From positions 870,001 to 934,000 of the forward strand of contig CP136069.1 in NCBI GenBank assembly GCA_032622095.1: a stretch of 64,000 nt of DNA, written 5' to 3'. The notes beneath the pieces are model-generated. The model saw only the letters and a program-made list of their open reading frames with translations, was not told where the DNA came from and searched no databases. Shown piece by piece: positions 1 to 12,265 of this stretch (positions are counted from its first letter, which is position 1; the number at the start of each line of letters is the position of its first letter). This DNA comes from Siphonodentalium dalli (lineage: Eukaryota; Mollusca; Scaphopoda; Gadilida; Siphonodentaliidae). The position numbers were made by a program, and so were the translations under genes.

Positions 1-1060
1 TAATAATCTAACTTTCATGTTACATTACGCATAGAATATTCCGGTTGATTGTCACCAACATCGCTGTTTTTATATTTTGTTTACTTAACTGAAAGCCGAA
101 GTCAGGTTCCGAAGAATTCCGGCATTGTCCGCTGGGTATTCTAGTTTCCGTTTCTATATATAGCATGGGGTTTTCCGAACAAAATGGCGAAAACCGATCG
201 CCCCAAAGTCCAGTTTCCTATGTGCTTTGAGAACAATTCCCGCACTAAAAACTTAATGACATAATGGAGGATCAGAACGGTAGTTTTGTTGACAATTTTC
301 GCAAGCAACTTGTCAAAATTGGAGCAAATTAGAACTCTTATGTCTGACTTGCCATGCGTGTGATGTGCATTTTGATTTGTGTGTTGATAAAATAATCGGA
401 GAACCGAATCACAGTTTCGAAATATAGTTCTTCCGTTTCAGTGGGACTTTTCAAACTTAAGGTTCAAAATGTATACAAATTTTGTTTGATTTTTTGTGTG
501 CATAACAAGAGCAATATATTGCCCTGTTCGCTTAGTATATATCTTAATTTCGCGGAAGTCCACCAAATGTGGGTGAAATGTAGCACCATATAAGGCATAT
601 TATTTATTCTAATGCTCGTTGTGTTTACACTGTTTTAAACTTTGAGAGGGTGTTATAATTCCCGTAATTTATTTAATGTATTACATTTATATCTCCAATG
701 TTTAATTAATCTATTTATTTTTTATTTATTGACACACATAATTACGATTACAATGGAGAATTCATTGTAATTTGCGCTGTTAGTCCAAAATCTACGGAAA
801 ATTTTCAACGGAAAATGCCGAACACAGTTCGCGAGGTCAACTGAGTTCGCATACTTTAAAAAAATTGTAAACATTGCGATAAATGTCTCTTTTCGCATTA
901 AATTACCGCTTTCAATTCACAACTGATGTGGGTTTCAGATCAAATAGCATGTCTTCTGTTGAAAATATCCGTTTATTGTCGCAATTGTGATATTTTATTT
1001 CATATAATTGTGGTTTTATTTGAGCGGGTCAATAACGCTTAAGTCGTGTCATAGGAATGC
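1..1060. other. No recognised feature
   Basis: AT-rich DNA with only short chance ORFs. I see no coding pattern, RNA gene, or terminal repeat pair here. Confidence 0.6.
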
Positions 1061-1064
1061 ATGG

Positions 1065-1580
1065 GCCTGGAACTCGGACTAAAGACCGGCACCTCCATCC
1101 CAATATCTTAGCCGGCTTTAGTACGAGAAGACTTGGACTAGTTGAGGGCTGTGTCCTGTGCCGAAGGATTTAGTAAAGAAAAGAGTAAACAGGAGATCCA
1201 TCTGAAGTTTGGTGACGATCGGATCAGGGATGTGGTTTGTAGGGTGTGCCAAAGGATTTAAAATCCAAGATATCTGCCAGTGGCCATGTATTTGATTGAA
1301 AATTGTTCAAATTCGATAGTTACCATCCAGAGGTGATTCTAAACATGAATGTAAATTTTCAAAACAATTCTCCAATAAATGCTGGCTGCAGGGTGTCCCA
1401 ATGGGTTAAAATTTGAAATCACAATGGCTGCTAGTGTTTTTTGATGAATTTCGACAAATAAAACAAATTGATGACGTCCATCTAGAGGTCACAACGAAGA
1501 TCCCATATGAAGTTTGGTGACGATCGGATGATCAATGTGGCCTGTAGCTTGTGCCGAAGGATTCAGTCATGCGCGGTGGT
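1065..1580 (+). repeat. Degenerate tandem-repeat element core
   Basis: The phrase GAAGTTTGGTGACGATCGGA occurs at about 1204 and 1509, each time followed by a 'gtggcctgtag..tgtgccgaaggatt' type stretch, so this is a degenerate tandem array with a unit of about 300 bp. A ~45-bp piece (CCCAATATCTTAGC ... AGACTTGGACTA) at about 1096-1140 recurs at 2507-2548. It resembles the internal repeats of the tandem-repeat elements further along the window. Ends were not found. Confidence 0.5.
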
Positions 1581-2558
1581 AAACGGTTATCAGAAATCCC
1601 AAAAAAATTGGCAACTTGGCATTGAATGAGTTAATCATAAAATTGGTAGACCATAAACACTACTGCATTCCAAACAATGAAAATTTTCAGCTCGTGATAT
1701 CAAGGTCAGGCTTTTGTGGGCACTTTTGTTGTAAAATTTGCATCACGAGCCCTTTTGATCTATCTATTTACGTCCGATAATACCTGAATACACAATCTAT
1801 AACAGGCTTTACACGTTAGTGACCAGCTCACATAAAACCACCAATAAATGTAATCAAATATCACCATTGTGACAATCAACTGGTTTATTCTGTAGAAAAA
1901 AATGTTATTTTTTCTGAACTCCACAACTAAAAAGTATGAATGCATTTGACCTCTTGAATTAAGATGGCTTTTTCCATCATAGCACTCATAAGGTAAACAT
2001 AAACAACACCAGGTGGTTGTAAATTAAAATAATTCTATCACGTTTTCCTGGTAATTGGTAAATTGAAAATTACGTATTTATCGAGAGATGTTCCGTGTAA
2101 GAAATGTTTAACTAATAAGTAATATAAATAACACTTATAATAAATATCAACACACATATTAATAGTGATGGTATGTTGGAATAAATTAACAGCACATGTC
2201 GTCCTAAATCTGGTGTGTATGGGTGTATTTGATTGTTTATGGGTGACTTTGGGTGTACTCGAACATTGTCGATTACACTTCTGCTTTCAATTTAAACATA
2301 AAGAAATCGATGTTAGTTCTAATAAACCAGAATATTCTATGCAAAATTTAATATGAAATTTAAGATTATTATACATTATTATGACCATGAGATTTTTAAA
2401 ATCTGGTAAAATAGACTACAATTCCCGTCACCAGGTCTGGGCGAAAAGCCTGTTATAGAATGGGTGTTAAGGTGTTCTCGGACAAAATAAATTAGCATCT
2501 CGCTGTCCCAATATCTTAGCTGGTTTACATATGAGCAGACTTGGACTATAACATTATA
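1581..2558. other. No recognised gene; flank of the large hAT
   Basis: AT-rich DNA. Short ORFs here lack coding character. The only repeat I recognise is the 45-bp copy at 2507-2548, which lies just outside the target duplication of the large hAT element. Confidence 0.5.
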
Positions 2559-2566
2559 TCCCCAGA
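2559..2566 (+). repeat. Left 8-bp target-site duplication of giant hAT
   Basis: TCCCCAGA, identical to 11934-11941 at the other end of the element. Confidence 0.85.
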
Positions 2567-2744
2567 TAGTGCTGGGCGGTATTTAAGCATAAAATACCGC
2601 GGTAATCCTAAAACCATACCGCGGTATACCGTATTACCAATTATTTCAACTAATCCCTTAAAACACCCATTAAGTAGTAATCGTTTGGTACACAAGTCAA
2701 CTGTTTTTGGAGGAAATCGAATAGCTACACAGCTTACATTAAAT

Positions 2745-2827
2745 AAGGAAATGATTCTACGACCAATTCCATGATTCTGCGGCTTGAAAACCACGGTGCT
2801 ACGGCAGTTTAACAATTCTGCGACCTT
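2745..2827 (-). repeat. Dispersed ~85-bp repeat, copy 1 (inverted relative to 6959-7046)
   Basis: Read on the minus strand this matches 6959-7046 with roughly 90 percent identity by eye. It contains the recurring word CGCAGAATCGT / CGTAGAATCGT and the stretch GTAGCACCGTGG. Function unknown. Both copies lie inside the giant hAT, about 4.2 kb apart in opposite orientation. Confidence 0.7.
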
Positions 2828-3121
2828 ATTATACGTGATATTTTATGACAAACTTAGATAAAGGGGGCTTTTAACTGAATTGGGACGATAAAAGTGGGCT
2901 TCTTCTTGTATTCGTCGTGTAGAGTAGACTTTGCAGATCCACCAGGTTGACTCACGGAATACATACGAAGATGAGATCTATACATAAAATGAGTCACATC
3001 TGTCAAATCTGGATAAACAGATCAAACCGCGAACCGATCGCAAAAAGTCATTTCTTGGGCTACAAAGGGACCTTAACAGTGCGAAAATTAACATCCAACG
3101 TAAGCTTTGATAAGCATACAT

Positions 3122-4487
3122 TAGGGTCCTGCGAATTGGAGATTTTGATCGAATCGAATATCGAATCGAGTCGACGAAATCGAATCGAATATCGAATCGA
3201 ATCATACCTGTGTGTTGCATTCTCAATTGGGAATTTAATGTCAATGATTAGACGATTTGTGAAACGTTCTATGAACTTCCATGAAGTTTCATCATAACTT
3301 ATGTGGCGATCAACCATCTTTCCTGATACTATTAACTTCAACTGAGAATTGCCGAGAGAAAAAAATATTAAAACGTCCATGCGGTCGTCACGACGATTAA
3401 ATATATAACCACCAAACGGATTATCGGAATTAAAATCACGCATACTATTAACTTCAACTGAGAATTGTCGAGAGAACAAAAATATTAAAACGTCCATGCG
3501 GTCGTCACGACAATTAAATATATAACCACCAAACGGATTATCGGAATTAAAATCACGCACAATTTTAAGAGTTTGCATGTACATGCACAATTGCAAATCG
3601 TTATAAACTTGTAGATGCAACAACAGTCGCAGGGTAGCCTGTTTATGTAGTGCTGGATGCTTAGATGGGTCGTTGTCCCAGATGCGTGCGATTTACATAC
3701 CATGTTACATTCATCACACGTGTAAGTTCCAGCACTGCATGCAGCTTTTATCATGTTTAAAATAAACATGAATAACGGACGACAAATTGTCAAGTTTTAA
3801 TGAGCGCTCCGAAACTGAAAGTCAATATCAAACGTAAACACCGCCTACGTGCACTTTTCGACGCCGGGAACACATGTTGTTTGCATTCTCAGCGATATTA
3901 CATAACGCTGAATCTGAGACGTATATATAGTCGGCGGATAACACTAGCCATTTTTTGATCGATTGTTTATTTTGTACAATATTTACAAACACAATGCTGA
4001 CACTGAAATATTCAGATATAAACATGATTATATTGTACAGGAGCGGCATGGCCAAATAGGCCATCTTCCTGTCGCCCCTGTTTGGAAATGAAACTTAAAT
4101 AGTAAAATCACAATGTTGCTCAGTCTCATCGCTATTATAATTTACGTGCGTCGTCGGTCCATCGGCGATCCCCGAGCTTTTGGCTACCATGATCAAATCT
4201 AGAATTCAGATGCATTTAGTCATCCTATAGTCTCTAATTACTGGCTATACTTATATTTAATATCATGCGGACTTTCGCGATGTACAATAAGTATAATAAG
4301 CTGTATATATTCATACTTTGTGGAAATAATATGGCACAGAAACAGCTAAGATCGACGTGTGTACTTATCCGTAAACAGCCTACTTTTTTTGTCAGTGCAT
4401 ATTCGAAATTTCGAGTTGGAAATTTCGAATCGAATATGACTTTCGAATCGAATCTCGAATCGAATATCGAATATTCGCAGGACCCTA
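3122..4487 (-). mobile_element. hAT element, family H1, copy 1 (1366 bp), nested in giant hAT
   Basis: Ends are TAGGGTCCTGCGAAT and its inverse. The flanks GCATACAT at 3114-3121 and 4488-4495 are a perfect 8-bp target duplication. Both subterminal regions are arrays of TCGAAT / ATTCGA words. A second complete copy lies inverted at 39802-40965. This copy is longer partly because a ~120-bp internal stretch is tandemly duplicated (about 3327-3558). Strand is assigned from the BED-finger ORF at 3485-3793. No catalytic transposase domain is present, so the element is non-autonomous. Confidence 0.93.
3485..3793 (-). pseudogene. BED-type zinc-finger ORF remnant of hAT transposase
   Basis: A 102-residue ORF. 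After about residue 22 it reads TYTCDECNMVCKSHASG then TTTHLSIQHYIN. This fits a BED finger: Cys-x2-Cys, Lys, a Ser/Thr-rich turn, Leu, and closing His residues. In hAT transposases such a finger sits at the N-terminus and binds DNA. Only the finger is recognisable; the RNase-H-like catalytic domain and dimerisation domain are missing. The inverted sister copy (40412-40651) has lost the spacing before the last His. Likely a fossil retained because the internal part of the element came from an autonomous hAT. The start codon is not certain. Confidence 0.6.
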
Positions 4488-4495
4488 GCATACAT

Positions 4496-6000
4496 GTATT
4501 ATTTGTCATATTCGTACCTCTGTTGACGCAATATTCGATTAAACTAAACACAGAAATGCAGTAAAAATGTCAACTATTTGGCAACACACCGCTTCGACCA
4601 TGACGACGATTGTGCGACTCGTTGAACGGTAATTTTCATTTGTATAGGACGTATCTGTCACTGATCGGGCAGCTTAGTTCTGCGTGTAAGCCCATTATGC
4701 TGCATCAATAATGTTTGGAATTGTGCCTTCGTTATACAATACACATGTCCTGGATTCAATACAGTACTGTGTATTTACTGGTCCCCACATGTGAAGATAT
4801 AGAGACCAAGTCACATAAGATATTTGTCGCTAAACGAGCATTCTTAGATTAGAACATGACAAAATGCCCAACTTACATGTACCTGAACATTTTCCTTCTT
4901 AGTGCACCCAGCGGTTTTGTAATTGCTGTAAAGTTGACTTGTTCCTATGAAAATGTCACCACTTAGCCTACCATAACATGAGTTATTTTAGTCATATTCT
5001 GATTAGCAGGTAGGCCCTACATATAAAGATGTCCTTGAAAAATTATTGACCATTTAGTTACTTTTATAAAGGTGTTTGCATGAAAGTATTAGTTAAAATA
5101 CTTCGAAAGAGGGGGCGGGTGTGGTTATCTGAAACTGAAAAATAATGAGCAACACTTTAAAAAAAATAATAATTAAAGGGATGGATAGCAGAAAAATTGC
5201 GGTTTTAGTCTACATGTCAAAGTTCTGGAGGTGCATTCCATATATGGATTTTTGAATATTCATGAAATACATGCCCGCGTTCACGGAAAATATAGAGTGG
5301 TAATTAAGGACGGATAATAATGATTTATATAGAGGATCCCCAACGAGTTATGTTGGGATATAACATTTTATAAAACGAGTTTATTAACTGTGTTTATACC
5401 TTTTTTTTAAATATCAAAATCCTTAAAAGAAGCTAAAAATGCATGCAGAATGGATATATTTACGGCGTCGACCGAGACGCTTCACAAACGTATACGACAG
5501 TATAGCGCACTCTGGCTGGCGACGAAAAAATATAATCCCACAATTTGCCTCTTTGTTTTTGTATCTATTTTCGTCAATGCAAAGGAGTTGGAAAAAAATT
5601 TGCAATATCTAGTGTTGGGTGTCATGCGAGGTTTTTCGAAAATAGTATTAATCCGCAAGGTCATTGCTGGTGTGATGTCAAGTATCCCGGGAAGCACGCA
5701 CCTATTCATCATTTAGTGATACAATATATACACTTTTGCCAAAATGAAAAGACACATTTAAAATGGAACATTATTTTGTCTTGAAGGTGTCTTTACTTCC
5801 TCTTGTGTTGTGGTAAGCAAATCAATATTATTTTTTTTAATCGCAGTTTTTTTAGCTCGTTTTCCTTGTTAAAATGTGGTTATGTGATTAAGTGGATTTC
5901 AAATTCGTCCCAATTATATGCAATTTATTAACCTCGTCCATTTAAGTCGGTTCAAGCCTCGCTGAGAACAGCTCGAATAAACTCATTAGAGATTATCTAT
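4496..6000. other. No recognised feature inside the giant hAT
   Basis: AT-rich sequence with overlapping short ORFs on both strands (for example 5423-5784) that show no family resemblance or consistent codon use. Confidence 0.5.
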
Positions 6001-6045
6001 TCTCCCTCCCCTCTCTCTCTCCCTCTCATCCTTCCCACCCCCTCT

Positions 6046-6078
<33 letters not shown>
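6001..6078 (+). repeat. Pyrimidine tract followed by (TA)n microsatellite
   Basis: CTCCCTCTC-type tract at 6001-6047, then about 14 TA dinucleotides at 6051-6078. Confidence 0.9.
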
Positions 6079-6080
<2 letters not shown>

Positions 6081-6958
6081 CATCTCCGATACCTGGATGT
6101 CAAAATGTGGAATTATGCTCAAAACAAAATTAAGTTTCAAGTGTGGAGTTAATTTCTAAGGCGACCCTTCCCCAACATCGATACCACAACGCAACTGAGA
6201 ATAAGACATGTTGACGATAAGAAAATACCGAGGCATTGTGAGTCGGCTGCTAGTTAGGCGTACAGACAGACGGAAGGAAAGTAGGATAGGCGGAAAGGCA
6301 ATTTAAATCATGTAATGTGTGGTACACGGATATGGAAATTAAACCTGTACAGTATAGTAATATACGATTCGACATTACTTTATTTTCCTCAACTGGCTCC
6401 AAATAAAAGAGTCTTAATCTCGTAGCCTTGAGGTGACTCATATGCGTATTCATGTCTATTATAAATAGCGAGCATGACATTCACTAGAAAGCGACTTCTC
6501 GTGAGCACAAGTTAATGAAATTTCAATTGCTGGTCGCACAATCGTCGTTGTCATAGTTGACTACTCGGCATTGTCAATTGAGTGCGATGATACCCCCGCA
6601 AATATGGACACAGCGCCATCAATCACAGAACTGAGATGAACATTAGTTGTGAAAAATCACCCAAAGACGTATGGCTATGTTATTATTTGGTTTCCACACA
6701 ATTTTATAGGACGTTATATATATTTTCTCAACTCTAAAGACGAATTTCACACAGTGATGTGTGTAAAACCAAAACAACCGGTCTATTTATGTCAAAGATT
6801 ATGTATTGTTGTGCTAACTGTCTAGTGCTGAACTCTTTACAGATTATCGAATCGAAGATCGCCGTACCTAATAGAAATATAATATATGGTACATTCCTGT
6901 CCGTATTTCTGGAATTATTCATTTCTCAATGTTTTTTTCGTGTTTATCACATCAGCCT
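6079..6958. other. No recognised feature
   Basis: AT-rich interior of the giant hAT with only chance ORFs. Confidence 0.5.
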
Positions 6959-7046
6959 GGTCGCAGAATCGTTAAACCGCCGTAGCACCGTGGTTGTCAA
7001 GCCGCAGAATTGTGGAATCGGTCGTAGAATCGTCAAAACGATTGTG
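6959..7046 (+). repeat. Dispersed ~85-bp repeat, copy 2
   Basis: Inverted partner of 2745-2827. It contains GCCGTAGCACCGTGGTT and three CGYAGAATYGT words, so the unit itself is built of a short repeated motif. Confidence 0.7.
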
Positions 7047-8798
7047 CCGTGTGAAACAGTGGCAATGTATCATTTGTCTGCATGCATCATGCATGGATTG
7101 ATGACAAGGTACGCTGATCTCAAATACATGTAATAATTGCGAGTTATGGAACCATCATTCAGCGGATACATCCAAGAGCTTTGATATAACCCCGCTGACT
7201 TGCACAGCTAGAGCACATGCTCTTATTAAAGTTGGGTATTGGAATGTTCCGCCGGGTGTGAATAAGTATAATGCTTTTATTAAATGCCGGGAAATAAGGA
7301 TTTATTACTTTCAAAGTATTTAACTTAATATAGAACTATTATTCACTTCCCGGTTAATTATTATAAATCATATACATATGAATGTCAGGCCAAACTAACA
7401 TGAATGCGTGTTTCTGGTAACAGGTATAAAAAATATCGGGGAGGGTGGGCCAATTTGCATTTTCAAAAGTTAACTAACAACCGAACACAATGATCAGTTA
7501 TGAAGTCAGCCATCAGAAATAGAGAAAATAATATATGCATTAATATCTGAAAGTAATACTTACAAATAAATCATCTCCGATGAAATTCAGTTACATGATA
7601 GTGCACCCAACTGTTTTTATTTCTTCACTGTGCACAAATATTTATCTATCACAGCTTTAAACCAGCCTTATATATATATTATAATATATTAATAATGCAT
7701 GCCAGACTTATCATTGGCTACGCGGGAGTAGTATGCCAAAAGAATCATCGGGACGTGTCGACTACTACATATAGTATAACTGTATTACTGTTTGACATAG
7801 TCAATGAGAAGACATTCATTATGTAGGCCTATTAAAATTATATAGCGAACAGTCCAGGCGTGCAAATTTGAGGCAAATTACTGTTCAGTTCGCATGAGGT
7901 TACCTACATGTAGAATAAAAATACCGCAAACGAAAAACAGATTGCACCAATGGTTTCTTTATATGTACTGATGTTGGTCTCGATATCACAGATTCTTAAT
8001 TATTGCTTAATCAAGTCCCAAAATGAGATACTAAAAATTATAAACTTTCAATGAGTTGCCTATTAGCAGTTACAGGATTACTATCCCCATGAAACAACAA
8101 AACTCTATCGGAAAGCCACCCCTATTGTGATCACAATGATCCAAGTCCCATAAAAATCGCGTAATAAATAAGCCGAGAAATAAATAAATAATACCACCAC
8201 CGTTTGTCGGCTATCTCCGTCGCAAAACCTCTCATGACGTCAAGCGAGGTAAACTAATTAAAAACAGGGAATTGGAGTCGGAGTTAATTATGTCTACCTA
8301 TATGGCGATGGAAAATCCGGAATCGACATCAGCGCGTGAGTGTAATGGAATTACTGCGGGGCATATCAAAAGCATTGTGTACACATGGTGAATTGTCATC
8401 ACGCGGTGAGTTATCTTCACTTGTGATTTGTCTTAAGTGCTGTTTGGAAAGTTACGGTATTGTTTTGACATAAAATATAGAGGGACAATTGAGCGGGGTA
8501 GATAACACTTTCGTATAAAGCTTATAAAAACACAAGCGGCATGTGAACTTTATTCGGGTGCGTGTTTGCGATGTTGTTTTAATTTTCCGTATATATGCCC
8601 CGAGTGTCCCGTATTTACAATCATTCATTCGTGACAATGCCATATAAATGCAGTGTTTTCGGCCGTGATCGGTCTAGTGACTCTCAGTTAGGCATATGCT
8701 GTATTCATTTCCAAACGATGTTCGTTTACGTGACATTTGGCGGGATTTCTGTGGGAAACCTGTTGCGCAAAATCAGAAACCGATTACATATACCAAAT
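7047..8798. other. No recognised feature
   Basis: AT-rich interior of the giant hAT. No ORF with family resemblance, no terminal repeats found. Confidence 0.45.
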
Positions 8799-9643
8799 AA
8801 AGAGCGTTTAATTTGACGAGTCAGTCATGGTTACGAATACATACAATTGCAGTTAAAGTGGGGAGTATGTTGATGAATAATTCACGATGACAACTATTCT
8901 AAGTCGAGTCCCCATTTCCTTCACCATGGCTCAATAAAGAGCGTTCCATGTTAAGAGTTTTCCTAATATGATACGAATAAAAAGAGTTTAATAAAGCGGA
9001 AATTGCTATGACAATGATGGAAGGATATATAAAGCATGCATATCGGAAGTTCATGTACATGTATTGGCCTGTATTGTTGTAATCAGTAAACAATCACTAG
9101 AACAACTGTTCTAAGTCGAGTCCCTTTACCTTGACGCAATAAAGAGCGTTCACTATTATGATATATTGCGAATAAAGAGCAATTGAATATGTGATTCCAT
9201 ATTAAACCGGATTATTATCTCTCCTTCAAAAAGTGTTATATATGATTGGATGTTTAAACGAACCACGGCGAACATTTATATATTTTATAACCCTATTGTT
9301 ATGCGTAATGGACACATAGAGGTCGATTTATGACCTGGATATTCAATAGACCGCATCGCTAGAGTGATACTTTTATAGGCCAATAACCATGCATAGATGC
9401 AGTGAATTTCCATCAGTGACAGTCGGCAAGATTGTTTTGGGGTGGGTGAAGCAATATTCCGAAATATATATAAACACCATATTGCCCAAATATATACATG
9501 ATTCATAACCAAGGAAAAATGAACTTATCATATCATATTGGTAATGAATGACTTGATTATAATTGATTAAATCCGACAGCAATAAAACAATTTTGTTTTG
9601 TTTTACCGCGTTACGATAAATTAAAACGAAACGCTCTTTATTG
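8799..9643. mobile_element. Candidate TIR element with AATAAAGAGCGTT words
   Basis: AATAAAGAGCGTTT opens at 8799 and its inverse AAACGCTCTTTATT closes at about 9643. The same word recurs internally at about 8934 and 9140, both times preceded by TTCTAAGTCGAGTCCC about 35-40 bp upstream (units ~210 bp apart). No clear target duplication is visible, so the exact boundaries are uncertain. Confidence 0.45.
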
Positions 9644-10557
9644 ACACACGACTAATGGCATCTGGAAATTGGAATGTTTACGAGATGATAATTGCCTAAT
9701 AACTGTGCAATCATCGCGTATATATGCAATCTTGATATGCATATATAATATAACTTGGACAATTCCGGTAACGAAAAAATATATATAAACACGAGCACGC
9801 GTTTATATAGATAAATGCGCGCAAAACTGAATAATATAAGGGCATGGCTTCATAGTAACAACACATTGTGATACATATAATAATAGTAATAATAACACGA
9901 TAAAGACATTTAATTACGAGAAAGGCGATGTTTTCGGCGAAGTTTTGCATTCGCAGTGTGGTAACGCGACAATCTTCAAAGGTCGCGATCGACAACATGC
10001 AAACTTAAAATACCGCCGTCGCACATCTATGCGTTGTCAATGAGTTACCACGTGATCGATCACTTGCTATGCTTCTGTTTACATGTGACAATCACGTGAT
10101 CGGGCTGATGATCATGTGACTTCGTCTACAACAAAATCTTTGGCTAACTTCGAAATTTTTTTTAATCATTATAAAAATAACGATTGGCGGCCGAATATTA
10201 GATTATATGCGCCCAATGGACATTTTATATATATATTATCGGTATATTGAAAGAAAATAATATTGTTTTTTCAGGACCGTATTCCTTTAATGGTAATAGT
10301 GATTATAACAGTTTGAGTAACTATTCTGGTAACATATGGGTTAGCTAACATGGAACACTGGGTGACATTGGTGTGAATTCTCGCAAAATGTCTCTGTCTG
10401 ATGTTGTCGCAATATTAATTTGCCACTAATTTTTTAAATTAGTCTCAGGTTTTACAATTTACGACAATCTTCTGCTGACTGCAGGATAGTATAACTATGT
10501 TATTAGTTACAACTAACATCATGTCTTCATGATACATGTATATATTTCAATAAATTC
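9644..10557. other. No recognised feature
   Basis: AT-rich. Contains two CACGTGATCG-type palindromic words near 10049 and 10093 but no gene. Confidence 0.45.
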
Positions 10558-10568
10558 GTTAGCAACGA

Positions 10569-10881
10569 TTGATTGATTGATTGATTGGGGTTTATTGTCG
10601 CTTTAGCCACTAAGGCCATATCACGACATTGCCAGTTTTAGTGGTGGAGGAAATCCGCACACTTGCGATTAATCTAACAGTGATTTCAATGGCTGATAAA
10701 TTCGTCAACCATGTGCGGCAAACCACCGACCATCGGCGAGTAACTGGCAACTCCACCAGATAACAATTTCGAGTTACAAAGTCCACGATGGAAACATGTG
10801 GATTTGAACCCTTATCGCCAGAGCTGGAGGGCGAAATGGCTTGGAGTGGTACCCCTAACCGATTGAGCCACCGAGGCCCCT
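10569..10881 (-). mobile_element. tRNA-derived SINE with 11-bp target duplication
   Basis: On the minus strand the element opens AGGGGCCTCGGTGGCTCAAT. A pol III A box TGGCTCAATCGG (10859-10870) and a B box GGTTCAAATCC (10800-10810) are about 50 nt apart, as in a tRNA. It ends in CAATAAACCCC followed by a (CAAT)n tail (plus-strand GATTGATTGATT at 10569-10588). GTTAGCAACGA flanks it at 10558-10568 and 10882-10892, an exact 11-bp duplication typical of LINE-mediated retroposition. The body between the tRNA-like head and tail is about 200 nt; its family is not identified. Intact ends and the exact duplication suggest a fairly recent insertion. Confidence 0.92.
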
Positions 10882-10892
10882 GTTAGCAACGA

Positions 10893-11764
10893 CATTTCTA
10901 TCAGAACTGGTTTATCATCAATAAAAATGTCATTCGGTTTGGTTGGCGATTATCGTAATACGCCAGGAGAACATCGCGTGCGTAACGTAACTATCACAAG
11001 TATAACATACTCTGGGGATAACTTATTAGCGATTTCATGCATAAGATATTCTAAACATGACATCTTTAACTTGTTTTATTTTTATGAAAATGAATAATAA
11101 ATGGAAGTGATAAATATATATATACATGTATATATATAACGACAACTAAATTAAAATTAGCCATTTTCCCGTAAAACTTAGGCCAGGCACAAGAGGTACA
11201 CAAAATTATATCTGAGTATGAATGTCGGGGTGTTCCCCTTCGTATTGTGGTAATCGGCAACCATTTGGTTTGAACACTCAAAAATTAGGACTCTCTGCTT
11301 GCCTACTAAATGCGCTAGGTAGCAATGATCGGACACTTGTGGGATCATTATCGTAAAATAGTAAACTGCATGACCAAACTTAAAAAAAGATCTGGCGATG
11401 ATTAACAAAAATGTTTATCGACGAAAAAGGTCAAAATCAATAAAATGATGTTGGGCATGGTGTTTTAGATTGGGGCGGGCGGGTACTCACCAGGAAACGC
11501 ACATTAAATTTATTTTGGCCTGATCAATCATTCCCACTCGATAACACCACAGGACATAATGAGCTGTCCTACACATTCAGTGGTTTAAAAATAGCACAGA
11601 ATGATGCAATCATACTTGCAATATAATATTGGGCTGGATTTTGTCCCCGGTAGTGAAGGAATGCATTTTTTGGCAAATGACATCAGGAAACAAGTGACAT
11701 AAGAATGAACAGTTTCTTTCAACTGTCAGAATGATAACTATGGTGTAAAGAAACCAAGTAGTTT
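10893..11764. other. No recognised feature
   Basis: AT-rich right portion of the giant hAT interior. ORFs at 11066-11408 and 11610-11846 (-) lack family resemblance. Confidence 0.45.
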
Positions 11765-11933
11765 CTTTGTATTCCGATAAAGGTAAACCACAATGTACCC
11801 GGTAACGGGCCAGTATGACCTGTAAACCCGATAATACCATCTTCAAGGTTTACCGATTATGGAAAAAATGACGGTAACGGTATTGAAAATCTTACCGATT
11901 ATAATCAGTATACAGAAATACCGACCAGCACTA

Positions 11934-11941
11934 TCCCCAGA
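11934..11941 (+). repeat. Right 8-bp target-site duplication of giant hAT
   Basis: TCCCCAGA, identical to 2559-2566. Confidence 0.85.
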
Positions 11942-12265
11942 TGCTATGTACTGTACTAACTTTCTAATGCATTTATTGGTCAAATTATCAAATAATTTAT
12001 CGCTCTCAGCATATTACAATAGCCTGCATTGAACACTCCCTGGTCCATCTGTAATTTGTGCTAGTAATCCCATATACCAAATTTCATTCCATTCAGTTGA
12101 GACTATATAAAGTTATCATCAAGAAAACAAAGCAAACAGACGGATGGACGGCGAAACCAATAACATAATATGTCTCATTTTTAAAAAACGGGAATATTAA
12201 AATTAGCCTGGAACCCTGAATACATCTTGAAATACATGTTATATTTGATCTATTTACTAGGTTAG
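11942..12265 (+). repeat. Fragment of a tandem-repeat element
   Basis: Contains the repeat phrase ATACCAAATTTCATTCCATT and a short CAGACGGATGGACGGCG microsatellite near 12140. These are the two hallmarks of the tandem-repeat/microsatellite elements elsewhere in the window. Only a piece is present. Confidence 0.4.

Larger units (their letters stand above)
2567..11933. mobile_element. Giant hAT-type element (9367 bp), non-autonomous or decayed
   Basis: The left end starts TAGTGCTGGGCGGTATTT and the right end, read on the other strand, starts TAGTGCTGGTCGGTATTT (17 of 18 identical). The 8 bases before the left end (2559-2566) and after the right end (11934-11941) are both TCCCCAGA, a perfect 8-bp target duplication as made by hAT transposases. 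Both ends carry clusters of the word TACCG/CGGTA (2575-2637 and about 11765-11930), probable transposase-binding repeats. No transposase ORF survives inside. The interior holds a later hAT (3122-4487), a SINE (10569-10881), a word-repeat element (about 8799-9643) and long unannotated AT-rich DNA. Removing the hAT and SINE still leaves about 7.7 kb, unusually long for a non-autonomous hAT. Confidence 0.85.

Noticed and set aside
10040-10125. CACGTGATCG words as a regulatory cluster
   Set aside because: Only two imperfect copies, no associated gene.
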